Origin: JALZBL01 sp040004775
GTDB lineage: Bacteria > Actinomycetota > Actinomycetes > Mycobacteriales > Jatrophihabitantaceae
Direction: 5' to 3'
Assembly: GCA_040004775.1 (NCBI GenBank)
Contig: JBDUAD010000046.1
Coordinates: forward strand, 1-22,519
Length of the DNA stretch: 22,519 nt
Position numbers and translations under genes: made by a program. Below, one piece after another: positions 8,464-15,604 of this stretch. The notes below the pieces were generated by a model. That model did no database searches. It saw only the letters and a list, made by a program, of their open reading frames with translations, and was not told the DNA's origin. Numbering within the stretch: the stretch's first letter is position 1; each line of letters starts with the position of its first letter.

Positions 8464-9305
8464 GCCGCGGACAGCCGATCGAGCAGCCACTGGGGCCCGT
8501 GGGCGACGACGTGGCCCGGCAGCCGCGCCCGCAACCCGCGGTCGGCGCTGATCACCACCACGTCGCCGGCCGAGGCGCCCGCTTCGGCGACCACCGCGTC
8601 GTCACCGGAGCCGCGGGCGGCCCGCACCTCGACCGCGCGTTCCCACCACTGGGTCGTACGGGCTCGAGGTGGGCGGCGAGCCACGTCGCCCTCGACGGTG
8701 AGGACGATGCGGGGCAGCCGGTCAGCGGCGGTGCCGCTCACGCCGCGCCGGGCCAGCCCGAGCAACTGCTCGAACAGCCGGTCGGCAGCGGCCGGTCGAT
8801 CGCGCCACCAGCCGTCGGGCCGGGCGCCGACCACGTTGGCCGCGTCCACGACCACGGTCAGCCCCGGCATCGGTTCGCGCAGAAGGGGCCAGCTGGCCGC
8901 GAACCCTCGGTGCAACGCCAGCCCATCCACCTGGGATCGGGGCCACCAGGCGATGTCATCGCTTTCCCAGTTGGCCGCCCGCGCGTCGATGCGACCGGCG
9001 ACCTCGGCCAGCACGGTCGCGTAACTCCAGCCGCCGTGGTTCACCACGCTGACCGCGATCGGGCGCACCGACGACGGATCGATCGCGGCTTCCTCCTCGG
9101 CCTCGCGCAGCGCGGTCTGGACGACGTCCTCGCCACTGTCGCGCGCTCCGCCGGGTAAGGCCCAGGTGCCGCCTTCGTGGGTCAGGGGCGATCGGTGCTG
9201 CAGGAGAATGTCATCACCGGCGCTGAGCAGCAGGCCGGCCGCACCGTGGCGTCCCCAGTGACGGTGGCCGAGAACGCACCCGACCCACCCGTCGCCGTCG
9301 CCCAT
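8460..9305 (-). CDS. Nudix hydrolase fused to an NYN/PIN-like domain
   Basis: A 281-residue two-part protein. Residues 20-145 form a Nudix fold, with the Nudix box from Gly53 to about residue 75: Glu59, Arg67, Glu68, Glu71 and Glu72 are all present, and the usual last Gly is Ala74. Nudix enzymes cleave nucleoside diphosphates linked to another group. Residues 148-281 look like an NYN/PIN-type nuclease domain: LTVVVDAANVVG (Asp154, Asn157), GSGDDAVVAEAG near 235 and VVISADRGLRARL near 255 would supply the acidic cluster. I recall this arrangement as recurrent in actinobacteria, often annotated simply as Nudix hydrolase. The second activity is inferred from motifs only. The ATG at 9303-9305 begins a short Gly/Asp-rich lead; a later start is possible. 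Confidence 0.88.
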   Translation of the reverse strand: MGDGDGWVGCVLGHRHWGRHGAAGLLLSAGDDILLQHRSPLTHEGGTWALPGGARDSGEDVVQTALREAEEEAAIDPSSVRPIAVSVVNHGGWSYATVLAEVAGRIDARAANWESDDIAWWPRSQVDGLALHRGFAASWPLLREPMPGLTVVVDAANVVGARPDGWWRDRPAAADRLFEQLLGLARRGVSGTAADRLPRIVLTVEGDVARRPPRARTTQWWERAVEVRAARGSGDDAVVAEAGASAGDVVVISADRGLRARLPGHVVAHGPQWLLDRLSAA

Positions 9306-9546
9306 GCCCTTGGTTCCACCTCACCGGTTGGAGGATCCGCCGGCGCGGGCTCCGCCGCGATGGCGCGGTCGACGGGCGCAACGACGCGGACGTAGTAGTG
9401 ACGCCGACCCGCCAGGTCGCCTCTCGGCGGAAGGCCGCTCGTGGCGGCAAATGTGGGACCGGGGGCCATGGATCGGGCCGACGCCGGGATCGATGATACC
9501 TGTCATGTCGTTAGCTGAACCGGCCTGGCGCGCCTTCGCCGCGCCG

Positions 9547-9552
9547 TAGGCT
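9547..9552 (+). promoter_or_regulatory. Likely -10 element of a leaderless transcript
   Basis: TAGGCT lies exactly six bases before the GTG at 9559, the spacing expected when transcription begins at the start codon. No Shine-Dalgarno sequence is needed, although GGCGGG is adjacent. The rest of the 253-base space from 9306 to 9558 shows no convincing gene, hairpin or -35 element. Confidence 0.55.
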
Positions 9553-9558
9553 GGCGGG

Positions 9559-10188
9559 GTGAGCGAGCAGTCCCCGCGCCCCCGGCGGCCGGGTCTGTAC
9601 AGCGATCTCGCGCGGCTGGTGGGAGCCGAGGAGGACCTGTCCTCGTGGCCGCGATCGGAGCTGGCGGCGGCCACCGCGGCCGCCGTGGTGTCGGCCGGGC
9701 GCGGATCGGCCGGCGAGCCTGGCGCCGATCCGTCGCGCTTCGTCACCCTGGCCGACGAGGTCGGCCTGGACACGATGGCCGAACTGTGGCGTGACGCCGA
9801 GCCCGACTCCCTGCCCGGTGCGTTGTGGGCGCTCTACCTGCTGCGGACGTGGTGTCGCAGCGACGCCGTAGAAATCGCCCGGTTGTGGCGCGCCGGGCGC
9901 GGGCTGGCCCCGGCCGACGAAGTGGTCGCCGGCGTGTCCGATGACGCGGGGCCGGAGGCGGTCGCCAACCTCGCCGACGCCGTGCTGGCCGGTGCCTATA
10001 GGGCCGACTTCGCTGTGGCCCTGGAGCGGGCGGCGTCGTTCTTCCGGGTGATAGCCGCGGGTCGCCGGATGACCACGCCGGACGGTCCCGACGGCGACGC
10101 CGCCCGGGAGCGGGCCGACCGCAACGACCGCGCGGCAGACGGCCTGGCCGGCGCCGCCTCCCGGTGGCGGGCCGGAGAGTTCGATTGA
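9559..10188 (+). CDS. Conserved-looking protein of unknown function
   Basis: I do not recognise a named family. The 209-residue product is Ala- and Arg-rich, has no signal peptide or membrane segment and reads as mostly helical. Its most structured part is FVTLADEVGLDTMAELWRDAEPDSLPGALWALYLLRTWCRSDAVEIARLWRAG (about residues 60-115). An Asp/Arg-rich C-terminal tail follows. I am fairly confident it is real because the frame has actinobacterial codon bias, the GTG start sits at leaderless spacing from a TAGGCT box, and the gene fills the space between the Nudix and DUF4192 genes. The next gene follows after 92 bases on the same strand, so the two may be co-transcribed or separately controlled through that gap. 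Confidence 0.75.
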   Translation: MSEQSPRPRRPGLYSDLARLVGAEEDLSSWPRSELAAATAAAVVSAGRGSAGEPGADPSRFVTLADEVGLDTMAELWRDAEPDSLPGALWALYLLRTWCRSDAVEIARLWRAGRGLAPADEVVAGVSDDAGPEAVANLADAVLAGAYRADFAVALERAASFFRVIAAGRRMTTPDGPDGDAARERADRNDRAADGLAGAASRWRAGEFD

Positions 10189-10201
10189 CGGTTCGGCGCA
10201 A

Positions 10202-10229
10202 CCGTCCACACATCCTGTAATCGTCCACA
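10202..10229 (+). promoter_or_regulatory. Pair of DnaA-box-like sites (direct repeat)
   Basis: CCGTCCACA at 10202-10210 and TCGTCCACA at 10221-10229 are direct copies 19 bases apart, about two helical turns. Both fit the relaxed Streptomyces DnaA box, (T/C)(T/C)(G/A/C)TCCACA, and differ by two and one base from TTGTCCACA. They lie between the unknown gene and DUF4192, about 50 bases before the DUF4192 ATG. They could equally be operator sites for another regulator. Confidence 0.4.
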
Positions 10230-10280
10230 AGGGGACCTGACCCTGCCCCGCCGGCGCGGCCGGACCGGCACGGTCGAGGC

Positions 10281-11339
10281 ATGGCTGAGCCCCTGGCGTC
10301 GTCGAGCGCACCTCCCGACACCCCGGTGCTGCGAGTGCGCTGCGCCGCCGACCTCGTCGAGGCGGTGCCGTACCTGCTCGGCTTCCGCCCACTCGACAGC
10401 GCCGTGCTGGTCGGCCTCGACGCCCCGGTCGTCTCGGGCGCGACGCGCGGACGGGTGACCGTCGTCGCCCGGATGGACCTGGACGGGCTGGAGGATCCGG
10501 TTGACGAGACGGCGGGAAGGAGGGCGCCGGGAGGGGCGGCACCGACAGGGGCGGCGACGGGGGAAGACCTGGCTGCCAACGCGGTCGGCGTGCTGCTGCG
10601 AGCCGGCTCGGTCGAAGCCATCGGCATCGTCTACGCCGACGGGCAGCGTTCGCCGGACACGTACTACGACGCCATCCGGACCGTCGACGGATGCGCCCGC
10701 CGGGCCGGGCTCGAGGTGGCCGAGTGGCTCGTGGCCGTGGCGCCGGTCGATGCACCCGGTGACCCGCGGCCGGTGGCGTCGTCGCGGATCGCGGCCGAGG
10801 CGACCTACGCCGGCCTGGTGGCTCGGCCCGACCGTGCTTCGTTGGCCGCGCTGCTCGAGCCGAGGCCCGACGCCCAGCGCACGGGCCGGAGCGATCGACT
10901 GGACGTCGCGACAGCCGCCCACCGCCGGGCCGAACGCGGCGGGCGCGCCGGGCCGCTGCGCCGCAGTGCCGTACGCGCCCTGTTCGCGGCGTCGCGTCGG
11001 CTTCCGCTGCTCGAGGAGGAGCAGCTTGTCCGCTTCGGCGCGGCGCTACGCGACAGTGAGGTCCGCGACGCCTGTTGGTTGGCCATCGAGGGTCGCCGCG
11101 TCGACGGGGAGGACCTGTGGCGTGAACTGGCCCAGGCGCTGCCCGGTCCCTACGCCGCGGCGCCGGCGTTCCTGTTCGGCTGGCGCCAGTGGCGCGGCGG
11201 CCACGGCGCGCTCGCCGCGGTGGCCGTGGAACGCGCCCTGGCCGCGGACCCGGAGTACCGGGCGGCTCACCTGCTCGACAGCGCCCTGAGCCACGGTCTC
11301 GACCCGTTCCGCACGCCGCGGTTGCGCAAGGGCGTGTGA
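10281..11339 (+). CDS. DUF4192 domain-containing protein
   Basis: A 352-residue protein with the DUF4192 opening LRVRCAADLVEAVPYLLGFRPLDSAVLVGLDA (about residues 15-47) and the later GVLLRAGSVEAIGIVYADGQ block. The end of the fold has ALAAVAVERALAADPEYRAAHLLDSALSHGLDP. The family is widespread in actinobacteria and its biochemical role is not established; it is soluble, with no catalytic motif I can name. The ATG at 10281 is the first reasonable start, but only a weak purine run (GAGG) precedes it at very short spacing. A Gly/Ala/Pro-rich stretch (residues 74-96) is probably a loop insertion. The gene converges on gltD, with a 31-base gap. Confidence 0.88.
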   Translation: MAEPLASSSAPPDTPVLRVRCAADLVEAVPYLLGFRPLDSAVLVGLDAPVVSGATRGRVTVVARMDLDGLEDPVDETAGRRAPGGAAPTGAATGEDLAANAVGVLLRAGSVEAIGIVYADGQRSPDTYYDAIRTVDGCARRAGLEVAEWLVAVAPVDAPGDPRPVASSRIAAEATYAGLVARPDRASLAALLEPRPDAQRTGRSDRLDVATAAHRRAERGGRAGPLRRSAVRALFAASRRLPLLEEEQLVRFGAALRDSEVRDACWLAIEGRRVDGEDLWRELAQALPGPYAAAPAFLFGWRQWRGGHGALAAVAVERALAADPEYRAAHLLDSALSHGLDPFRTPRLRKGV

Positions 11340-11370
11340 CGGCGTGATCGCGTCAGGTCGGCGGATCGGC

Positions 11371-12837
11371 CTACAGCGGCCGGGCGCCAGGGGCGACGGC
11401 GATCGGCAACTCGGAACGGCCACGCAGGATCTCGTCCACCGCGGCCGCGCAGGCGCGGCCCTCGGCGATCGCCCACACGACGAGCGAGGCGCCCCGGGTC
11501 GCGTCACCGCAGGCGTATACGCCCTCGGCCGCGGTCTGCCATTGGCTGTCCACGACTGCGGTACCGCGCTGGGCGTGCTGCTCGACGCCGAGGCCGCTAA
11601 GCAGCTCCGGGACGTCGGTGCCGATGAAGCCGGCCGCCACCAGCACAAGCTCGGCCGGCAGCTCGGTCCGGCTGTCCGGGACGGGCCGGAACTCCCGCCG
11701 TCCGGCCACGCGCACGATCTCGACCTCCTCAACCACGACCGCGCGGACCGAGCCGTCGGCGTCGGCGGCGAATTCGACGACCTCGCGCGCCCAGGCCTCG
11801 TGGACCCCCTCGTCGTGCGCCGGAGACGTTCCCCGGCTGCTTGGCGCCGACGGCCAGGCCGGGTTGATCAAATCCGCGCGCTTCATCGGCGTGGGGTTGT
11901 GGTCCAGGACGGTCACCGACAGGGCACCCTGACGGTTCGCCGTGCCCAGGCAGTCGGCGGCCGTGTCCCCACCACCGATGACGACGACGTGCTTGCCCCG
12001 CGCGCTGATCGCAGGTTCCTCCAGGTCGCCGGCCTGCACCCGGTTGCCCCACGGCAGGTAGTCCATGGCCTGGTGTACGCCGGGGAGATCGTGCCCGGGT
12101 GCGTGCAGCTGGCGCGGGCGCAACGCTCCGACGGCCAGAACCACGGCGTCGAAGTCCGAGCGCAGGGCGTCAATGTCGTCGGGCTCGATCGAAATCCCGC
12201 TGCGGAACTGCGTGCCCTCCGCCTCCATCTGGGCCAGGCGGCGGTCGATGACGTCCTTGGGCATCTTGAAGTCCGGGATGCCGTAGCGCAGCAACCCGCC
12301 GATGCGATCGTCGCGCTCGAACACCACGACGGTGTGCCCGGCCCGGGTGAGCTGCTGGGCGGCGGCCAGTCCGGCCGGTCCCGAGCCGACGACGGCCACG
12401 CGCCGCCCCGTCCGCACGTCCGGGCGTTGCGGCACCACCGCTCCGTCGGCGAACGAGCGCTCGGCGATCGACATCTCGACCTGCTTGATGGTCACCGGCT
12501 CGGCGTTGATGGCCAGGACGCACGCCGACTCGCACGGCGCCGGACAGAGCCAGCCGGTGAACTCGGGAAAGTTGTTCGTGGCGTGCAGCCGGTCGCCGGC
12601 CTCAACCCAGCCGTCGCCGGCCACCAGTTCGTTCCACTCGGGAATGAGGTTGCCCAGCGGGCAGCCGGAGTGGCAGAACGGCACGGCGCAGTCCATGCAC
12701 CGGTCGGCTTGCTGCGATACCTCAGCCGCGCTCGCGCGCAGATAGATCGGCTGCCAGTCACGCAGCCGCTCGGACACTGGTCGCTTCGGGGTGTCCTGGC
12801 GGGCGTGCCGCAGGAAGCCCTGAGGGTCGTGCGCCAC
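11371..12837 (-). CDS. gltD: Glutamate synthase small subunit GltD
   Basis: Beta subunit of NADPH-dependent glutamate synthase, which passes electrons from NADPH through FAD to the large GltB subunit in ammonium assimilation. The 488-residue product has N-terminal iron-sulfur cysteines Cys47, Cys50, Cys55 and Cys59, then Cys98, Cys102 and Cys106. The FAD motif VAVVGSGPAGLAAAQQL is at about 146-162, RYGIPDFKMPK follows, then the NADPH motif VVIGGGDTAADCLGTANRQGA, and finally GVYACGDATRGASLVVWAIAEGR. Start is GTG at 12835-12837 with AGAGG about 10 bases before it. gltB, normally directly upstream of gltD, is absent here; ideR takes that position. The block after VTVLDHNPTP is less typical than the rest. 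A related FAD/NADPH oxidoreductase partner subunit is the only serious alternative. Confidence 0.93.
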   Translation of the reverse strand: MAHDPQGFLRHARQDTPKRPVSERLRDWQPIYLRASAAEVSQQADRCMDCAVPFCHSGCPLGNLIPEWNELVAGDGWVEAGDRLHATNNFPEFTGWLCPAPCESACVLAINAEPVTIKQVEMSIAERSFADGAVVPQRPDVRTGRRVAVVGSGPAGLAAAQQLTRAGHTVVVFERDDRIGGLLRYGIPDFKMPKDVIDRRLAQMEAEGTQFRSGISIEPDDIDALRSDFDAVVLAVGALRPRQLHAPGHDLPGVHQAMDYLPWGNRVQAGDLEEPAISARGKHVVVIGGGDTAADCLGTANRQGALSVTVLDHNPTPMKRADLINPAWPSAPSSRGTSPAHDEGVHEAWAREVVEFAADADGSVRAVVVEEVEIVRVAGRREFRPVPDSRTELPAELVLVAAGFIGTDVPELLSGLGVEQHAQRGTAVVDSQWQTAAEGVYACGDATRGASLVVWAIAEGRACAAAVDEILRGRSELPIAVAPGARPL

Positions 12838-12933
12838 GGGCGGTCGCCTCTCGGTCGCGTAGCAACGCGGTGCCCGGTTCGTACCTCGCGGCGGTGGCCG
12901 GGCGACGAGGCGTCGACGACCCGTCGGGCACCC

Positions 12934-12939
12934 ATCATA
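12934..12939 (-). promoter_or_regulatory. Possible -10 element of gltD
   Basis: TATGAT on the minus strand is one base from TATAAT and lies in the 159-base space between ideR and gltD, implying a leader of about 90 bases. No good -35 element is visible. The far end of this space (12945-12992) is very GC-rich with overlapping inverted repeats that might end the ideR transcript. Confidence 0.4.
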
Positions 12940-12996
12940 ACCGGCGGCATGGCCGGCCCGGCCCGCTCCGCCGCGGGGCTCGGCCGGGAGAACCTG

Positions 12997-13959
12997 TCAC
13001 TCAGCCCGTGACGCGGCCAGGACCGTGGTGGTTTCCGGCGCCGCAAGGGCGCGGGAGGGCTCCCGAGCGTGGGCGCCGGACGGTTCCGGGGCGGCGGACG
13101 GATGCTGGGCGGCGGACGGATGCTGGGCGCCGGACGGTTCCGGGGCGGAGGACGGGTGCTGGGCGCCGGACGGTTCTTGGGCGCCGGACGGTTTCCGGGA
13201 ACTGGACGCGTGCTCGGCGCCGGACGGTTCCGGTGCGCGGGAGCGCGCGTCGGCGACCGGCAGCGCCTGCACGAACAGATGCTCGGCGGTGAAGTGGTCG
13301 ACCACGGCCTCGACCGGATGGTGCACCCGAACCCCTTCCGGGCACGCGGAGACCTCCACCGTGCGACCGGGCAGGATGCCGGCCGTGTGCAGGCTGCGCA
13401 TGAGGTCCTCGTCCGGCTGGATCTGCTCGCTCATCCGCTGCACCTGCACGCTGACCCGCGCCCCGCCGGGCGGCAGGACGTCGAGCAGCGTCGCGACGGA
13501 CACCGCAGATGCGCGGGCGGCGAACGGCAGGCCCAGGTCGTCCAGGCCGGGGATCGGGTTCCCGTGGGGGCAGACCAGCGGCTTGTCGAGCAGGGCCAGG
13601 ATGCGCCGCTCGACGTCGTCGCTCATGACGTGTTCCCACCGGCAGGCCTCGGTGTGGACCTTGTCCCACTCGAGCCCGATGACGTCGAGCAGGAGGCGTT
13701 CGGCCAACCGGTGCTTGCGCATGACGGCAATGGCGTGGCGACGGCCCGCGACGGACAGTTCCAGATGGCGATCCGGTGCCACATGCAGAAGGCCGTCACG
13801 CTCCATCCGCGCGACGGTCTGGCTGACGGTCGGCCCACTCTGGCCCAGTCGTTCGGCGATGCGCGCCCGCAGTGGGACGACGCCCTCTTCCTCGAGCTCA
13901 TACACCGTGCGCAGGTACATCTCCGTTGTGTCGATCAGGTCGGCGTGATGGTGGTTCAC
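12997..13959 (-). CDS. ideR: Iron-dependent repressor IdeR/DtxR, with repeat-rich C-terminal tail
   Basis: Metal-dependent repressor that binds Fe(II) and shuts down iron uptake genes. The N-terminal 120 residues are close to mycobacterial IdeR with an offset of four. The winged helix RIAERLGQSGPTVSQTVARM is intact. Metal ligands are present: Met14, Cys106, Glu109 and His110 for one site, His83, Glu87 and His102 for the other. The dimerisation region WEHVMSDDVERRIL and the SH3-like domain (about 150-241) follow. Known IdeR ends near residue 230; this one adds about 80 residues, with nine hexapeptides of the type EPSGAQ/HPSAAQ at 244-297. The GTG start has AGGAG ten bases before it. The gene lies downstream of sigB on the same strand, as in Mycobacterium, but is separated from it by a hairpin. 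Confidence 0.94.
   Translation of the reverse strand: MNHHHADLIDTTEMYLRTVYELEEEGVVPLRARIAERLGQSGPTVSQTVARMERDGLLHVAPDRHLELSVAGRRHAIAVMRKHRLAERLLLDVIGLEWDKVHTEACRWEHVMSDDVERRILALLDKPLVCPHGNPIPGLDDLGLPFAARASAVSVATLLDVLPPGGARVSVQVQRMSEQIQPDEDLMRSLHTAGILPGRTVEVSACPEGVRVHHPVEAVVDHFTAEHLFVQALPVADARSRAPEPSGAEHASSSRKPSGAQEPSGAQHPSSAPEPSGAQHPSAAQHPSAAPEPSGAHAREPSRALAAPETTTVLAASRAE
13071..13232 (-). repeat. Nine 18-bp tandem repeats in the ideR tail
   Basis: Nine exact-length 18-base units run without gaps; the plus-strand consensus is GGGCGCCGGACGGTTCCG. Two neighbours (13089-13106 and 13107-13124) are identical, and units 1 and 4 (13071, 13125) are also identical. Others differ by a few bases, with 13197-13214 the most diverged. 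Each unit codes six residues on the minus strand, so copy number can change without a frameshift. Confidence 0.92.
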
Positions 13960-13989
13960 AGTGACGGCACTCCTGTCTTCCGCACGCCC

Positions 13990-13995
13990 ACCCTA
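13990..13995 (-). promoter_or_regulatory. Possible -10 element of ideR
   Basis: TAGGGT on the minus strand fits TAnnnT and lies about 30 bases before the GTG of ideR, with AGGAG between. The matching -35 position would fall inside the neighbouring hairpin, so terminator and promoter appear to overlap. Confidence 0.4.
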
Positions 13996-13997
13996 AG

Positions 13998-14032
13998 CCG
14001 AACGCCGGCCCGATTACCGGGCCGGCGTTCGG
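13998..14032 (-). terminator. Perfect 15-bp hairpin between sigB and ideR
   Basis: Bases 13998-14012 pair without mismatch with 14018-14032 around a five-base loop. It lies 48 bases after the sigB stop. There is no real T-run on either side, as is common for actinobacterial terminators. It probably ends sigB transcription or weakens read-through into ideR. Confidence 0.8.
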
Positions 14033-14080
14033 TTGGACCCATGGATCCTCGATCAATCCACTGCAGGCAGCGAGCCGCGG

Positions 14081-15445
14081 TCAGTCGTCCAGGTAGTCGC
14101 GCAGGGCCTGGGCCCTCGACGGGTGACGCAACTTGGCCATCGTTTCGCGTTCGATCTGCCGGATGCGTTCGCGCGAAAGGCCGAAGGCCTTGCCGATGTC
14201 GTCCAGCGTTCGCGGCGTCCCGTCGTCGAGGCCGTAGCGCATGCGCACGACCGCCCGCTCGCGTTGCTCGAGCGAGTCCAGCACCCCTCCGAGCTGCTGG
14301 CGCATCAGGTCGAACTCGACGGCCGACTGCGCGTTGGCCGCGCCCTCGTCGGCGATGAAGTCACCGAGTGCGGCGTCGTCGTCGGCGCCGACGGTCTGGT
14401 CGAGGCTGACCAGGTCGCGGGCGTTGTTCTTGAGGTCCTGCAGCCGGTCGAGATCGATGTCGAGTTCGTGGGCCAGCTCCTCGTCGGTGATCTCGCGGCC
14501 AAGCTGCTGCAGCATCTCGCGGCGGATCCGCTGCATCTTGTTGACTTGCTCGACGAGGTGCACGGGTAGGCGGATCGTGCGCGACTGGTCGGCCATCGCC
14601 CGGCTGATCGCCTGGCGGATCCACCACGTGGCGTAGGTCGAGAACTTGAAGCCCTTGGTGTAGTCGAACTTCTCCACCGCACGGATGAGGCCCATGTTGC
14701 CCTCCTGGATCAGGTCCAGGAACGGCATGCCGCGGCCGGTGTAGCGCTTGGCCAGCGATACCACCAGGCGCAGGTTGGCCCGCAGCAGGTGGTCCTTGGC
14801 CCGCTCACCGTCGACCATGACCATGCGCAGGTCGCGCCGGCGGGTCATCGACAGCTTGGGTGAGGACTCGAGCAGGTGCCCCGCGTACAGGCCGGCCTCG
14901 ATGCGCTTGGCCAGGTCTACCTCGTCGGCGGCGGTCAGCAGCGACACCTTGCCGATCTCGTTCAGGTACACCCGGACCAGGTCGGCGGTCTGCACCGCGC
15001 CGTCGAGGTCGATCTCTCCGCTGACGACCTCCTCGACGATCTCGGCTGCCTCTGCCGCAGTGGCCTCGGAGATGTCGGTGGGGTCGCCGATGACGGGCTC
15101 GACTACACCGGTGGTGGCCGACGCCTTGAGCAAGGCGTCCGCCCCGTTGGCGTCGAGCGCGACGCTCGCCGGGGGCTCAGTCGCCGTGGCCACCGTCGCG
15201 ACCGCAGACTCGCTCGCCCGAGCGGCGGGGCGCCGACGCGGCGCCGGCTCGGCGACAGTCCTGCGGGCGCTCGTGTGCGCGCGGCCCGCGGTGCGCGGCT
15301 CGCCCGACGTGCTGCGTGCGGCTCGTCCGCTACCGGTCGCCGCAGCACCGGCGGAAGGCACCCGTGCGGCACTCACGCGGGTACGACTCGGCGCGGCCGG
15401 CGTCTCGTCGGCGGCGGCCGTATTCGGAGTGCGAGCTGTCGTCAC
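14081..15445 (-). CDS. sigB: RNA polymerase sigma factor SigB (group 2 sigma-70)
   Basis: Sigma-70 factor closely related to the principal sigma factor but probably used in stress or stationary phase. The 454-residue product starts with about 130 Ala/Arg/Pro/Thr-rich residues. Region 1.2 follows (DLVRVYLNEIGKVSLLTAADEVDLAKRI). Region 2 is complete, with GMPFLDLIQEGNMGLIRAVEKFD and KGFKFSTYATWWIRQAISRAMA. Region 3 follows, then region 4 with RTLDDIGKAFGLSRERIRQIERETMAKLRHPS. I chose GTG at 15443-15445 because an ECF-type promoter at 15546-15572 would start the transcript near 15538, downstream of the earlier ATG at 15553. Position next to ideR and a DUF3039/DUF3099 pair matches the mycobacterial sigB locus. 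The assignment as SigB rather than a second SigA rests on the principal factor gene at 21909. Confidence 0.9.
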   Translation of the reverse strand: MTTARTPNTAAADETPAAPSRTRVSAARVPSAGAAATGSGRAARSTSGEPRTAGRAHTSARRTVAEPAPRRRPAARASESAVATVATATEPPASVALDANGADALLKASATTGVVEPVIGDPTDISEATAAEAAEIVEEVVSGEIDLDGAVQTADLVRVYLNEIGKVSLLTAADEVDLAKRIEAGLYAGHLLESSPKLSMTRRRDLRMVMVDGERAKDHLLRANLRLVVSLAKRYTGRGMPFLDLIQEGNMGLIRAVEKFDYTKGFKFSTYATWWIRQAISRAMADQSRTIRLPVHLVEQVNKMQRIRREMLQQLGREITDEELAHELDIDLDRLQDLKNNARDLVSLDQTVGADDDAALGDFIADEGAANAQSAVEFDLMRQQLGGVLDSLEQRERAVVRMRYGLDDGTPRTLDDIGKAFGLSRERIRQIERETMAKLRHPSRAQALRDYLDD

Positions 15446-15545
15446 GGGTAAAACACCACCCAAGTGCGGGAAGTTCGTCTCGTCTGCCGGTCGTCGCGCC
15501 CACTCGCGCCATCCCGGGTCATGAACCGGTGGGTTCACCCATCCG

Positions 15546-15572
15546 AACGCCATCAACCCGGTTTTCGTTCCC
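15546..15572 (-). promoter_or_regulatory. ECF-type (SigE/SigH/SigR-like) promoter of sigB
   Basis: On the minus strand GGGAAC (15572-15567) is followed by an 18-base spacer to GTT (15548-15546), the last base of the spacer making CGTT. This fits the GGAAC-N17/18-cGTT class recognised by stress ECF sigma factors, and mycobacterial sigB is known to be driven by SigE and SigH. The predicted leader to the GTG is about 90-95 bases. Confidence 0.65.
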
Positions 15573-15604
15573 GCCTGGTGCTGGTTCCTCAGCCGCGCCA
15601 CAGG

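Noticed and set aside
9182..9469. A 95-codon minus-strand frame in the space upstream of the Nudix gene
   Set aside because: It overlaps the Nudix start in another frame and has no ribosome site or recognisable pattern, so I treat it as chance.
11344..13011. A 555-codon plus-strand open frame opposite gltD
   Set aside because: It is the antisense shadow of gltD, which has all its iron-sulfur and nucleotide-binding motifs.
15446..15601. A longer sigB N-terminus starting at an ATG at 15553 or further upstream
   Set aside because: The predicted ECF promoter overlaps this region, which would put those starts outside the transcript.
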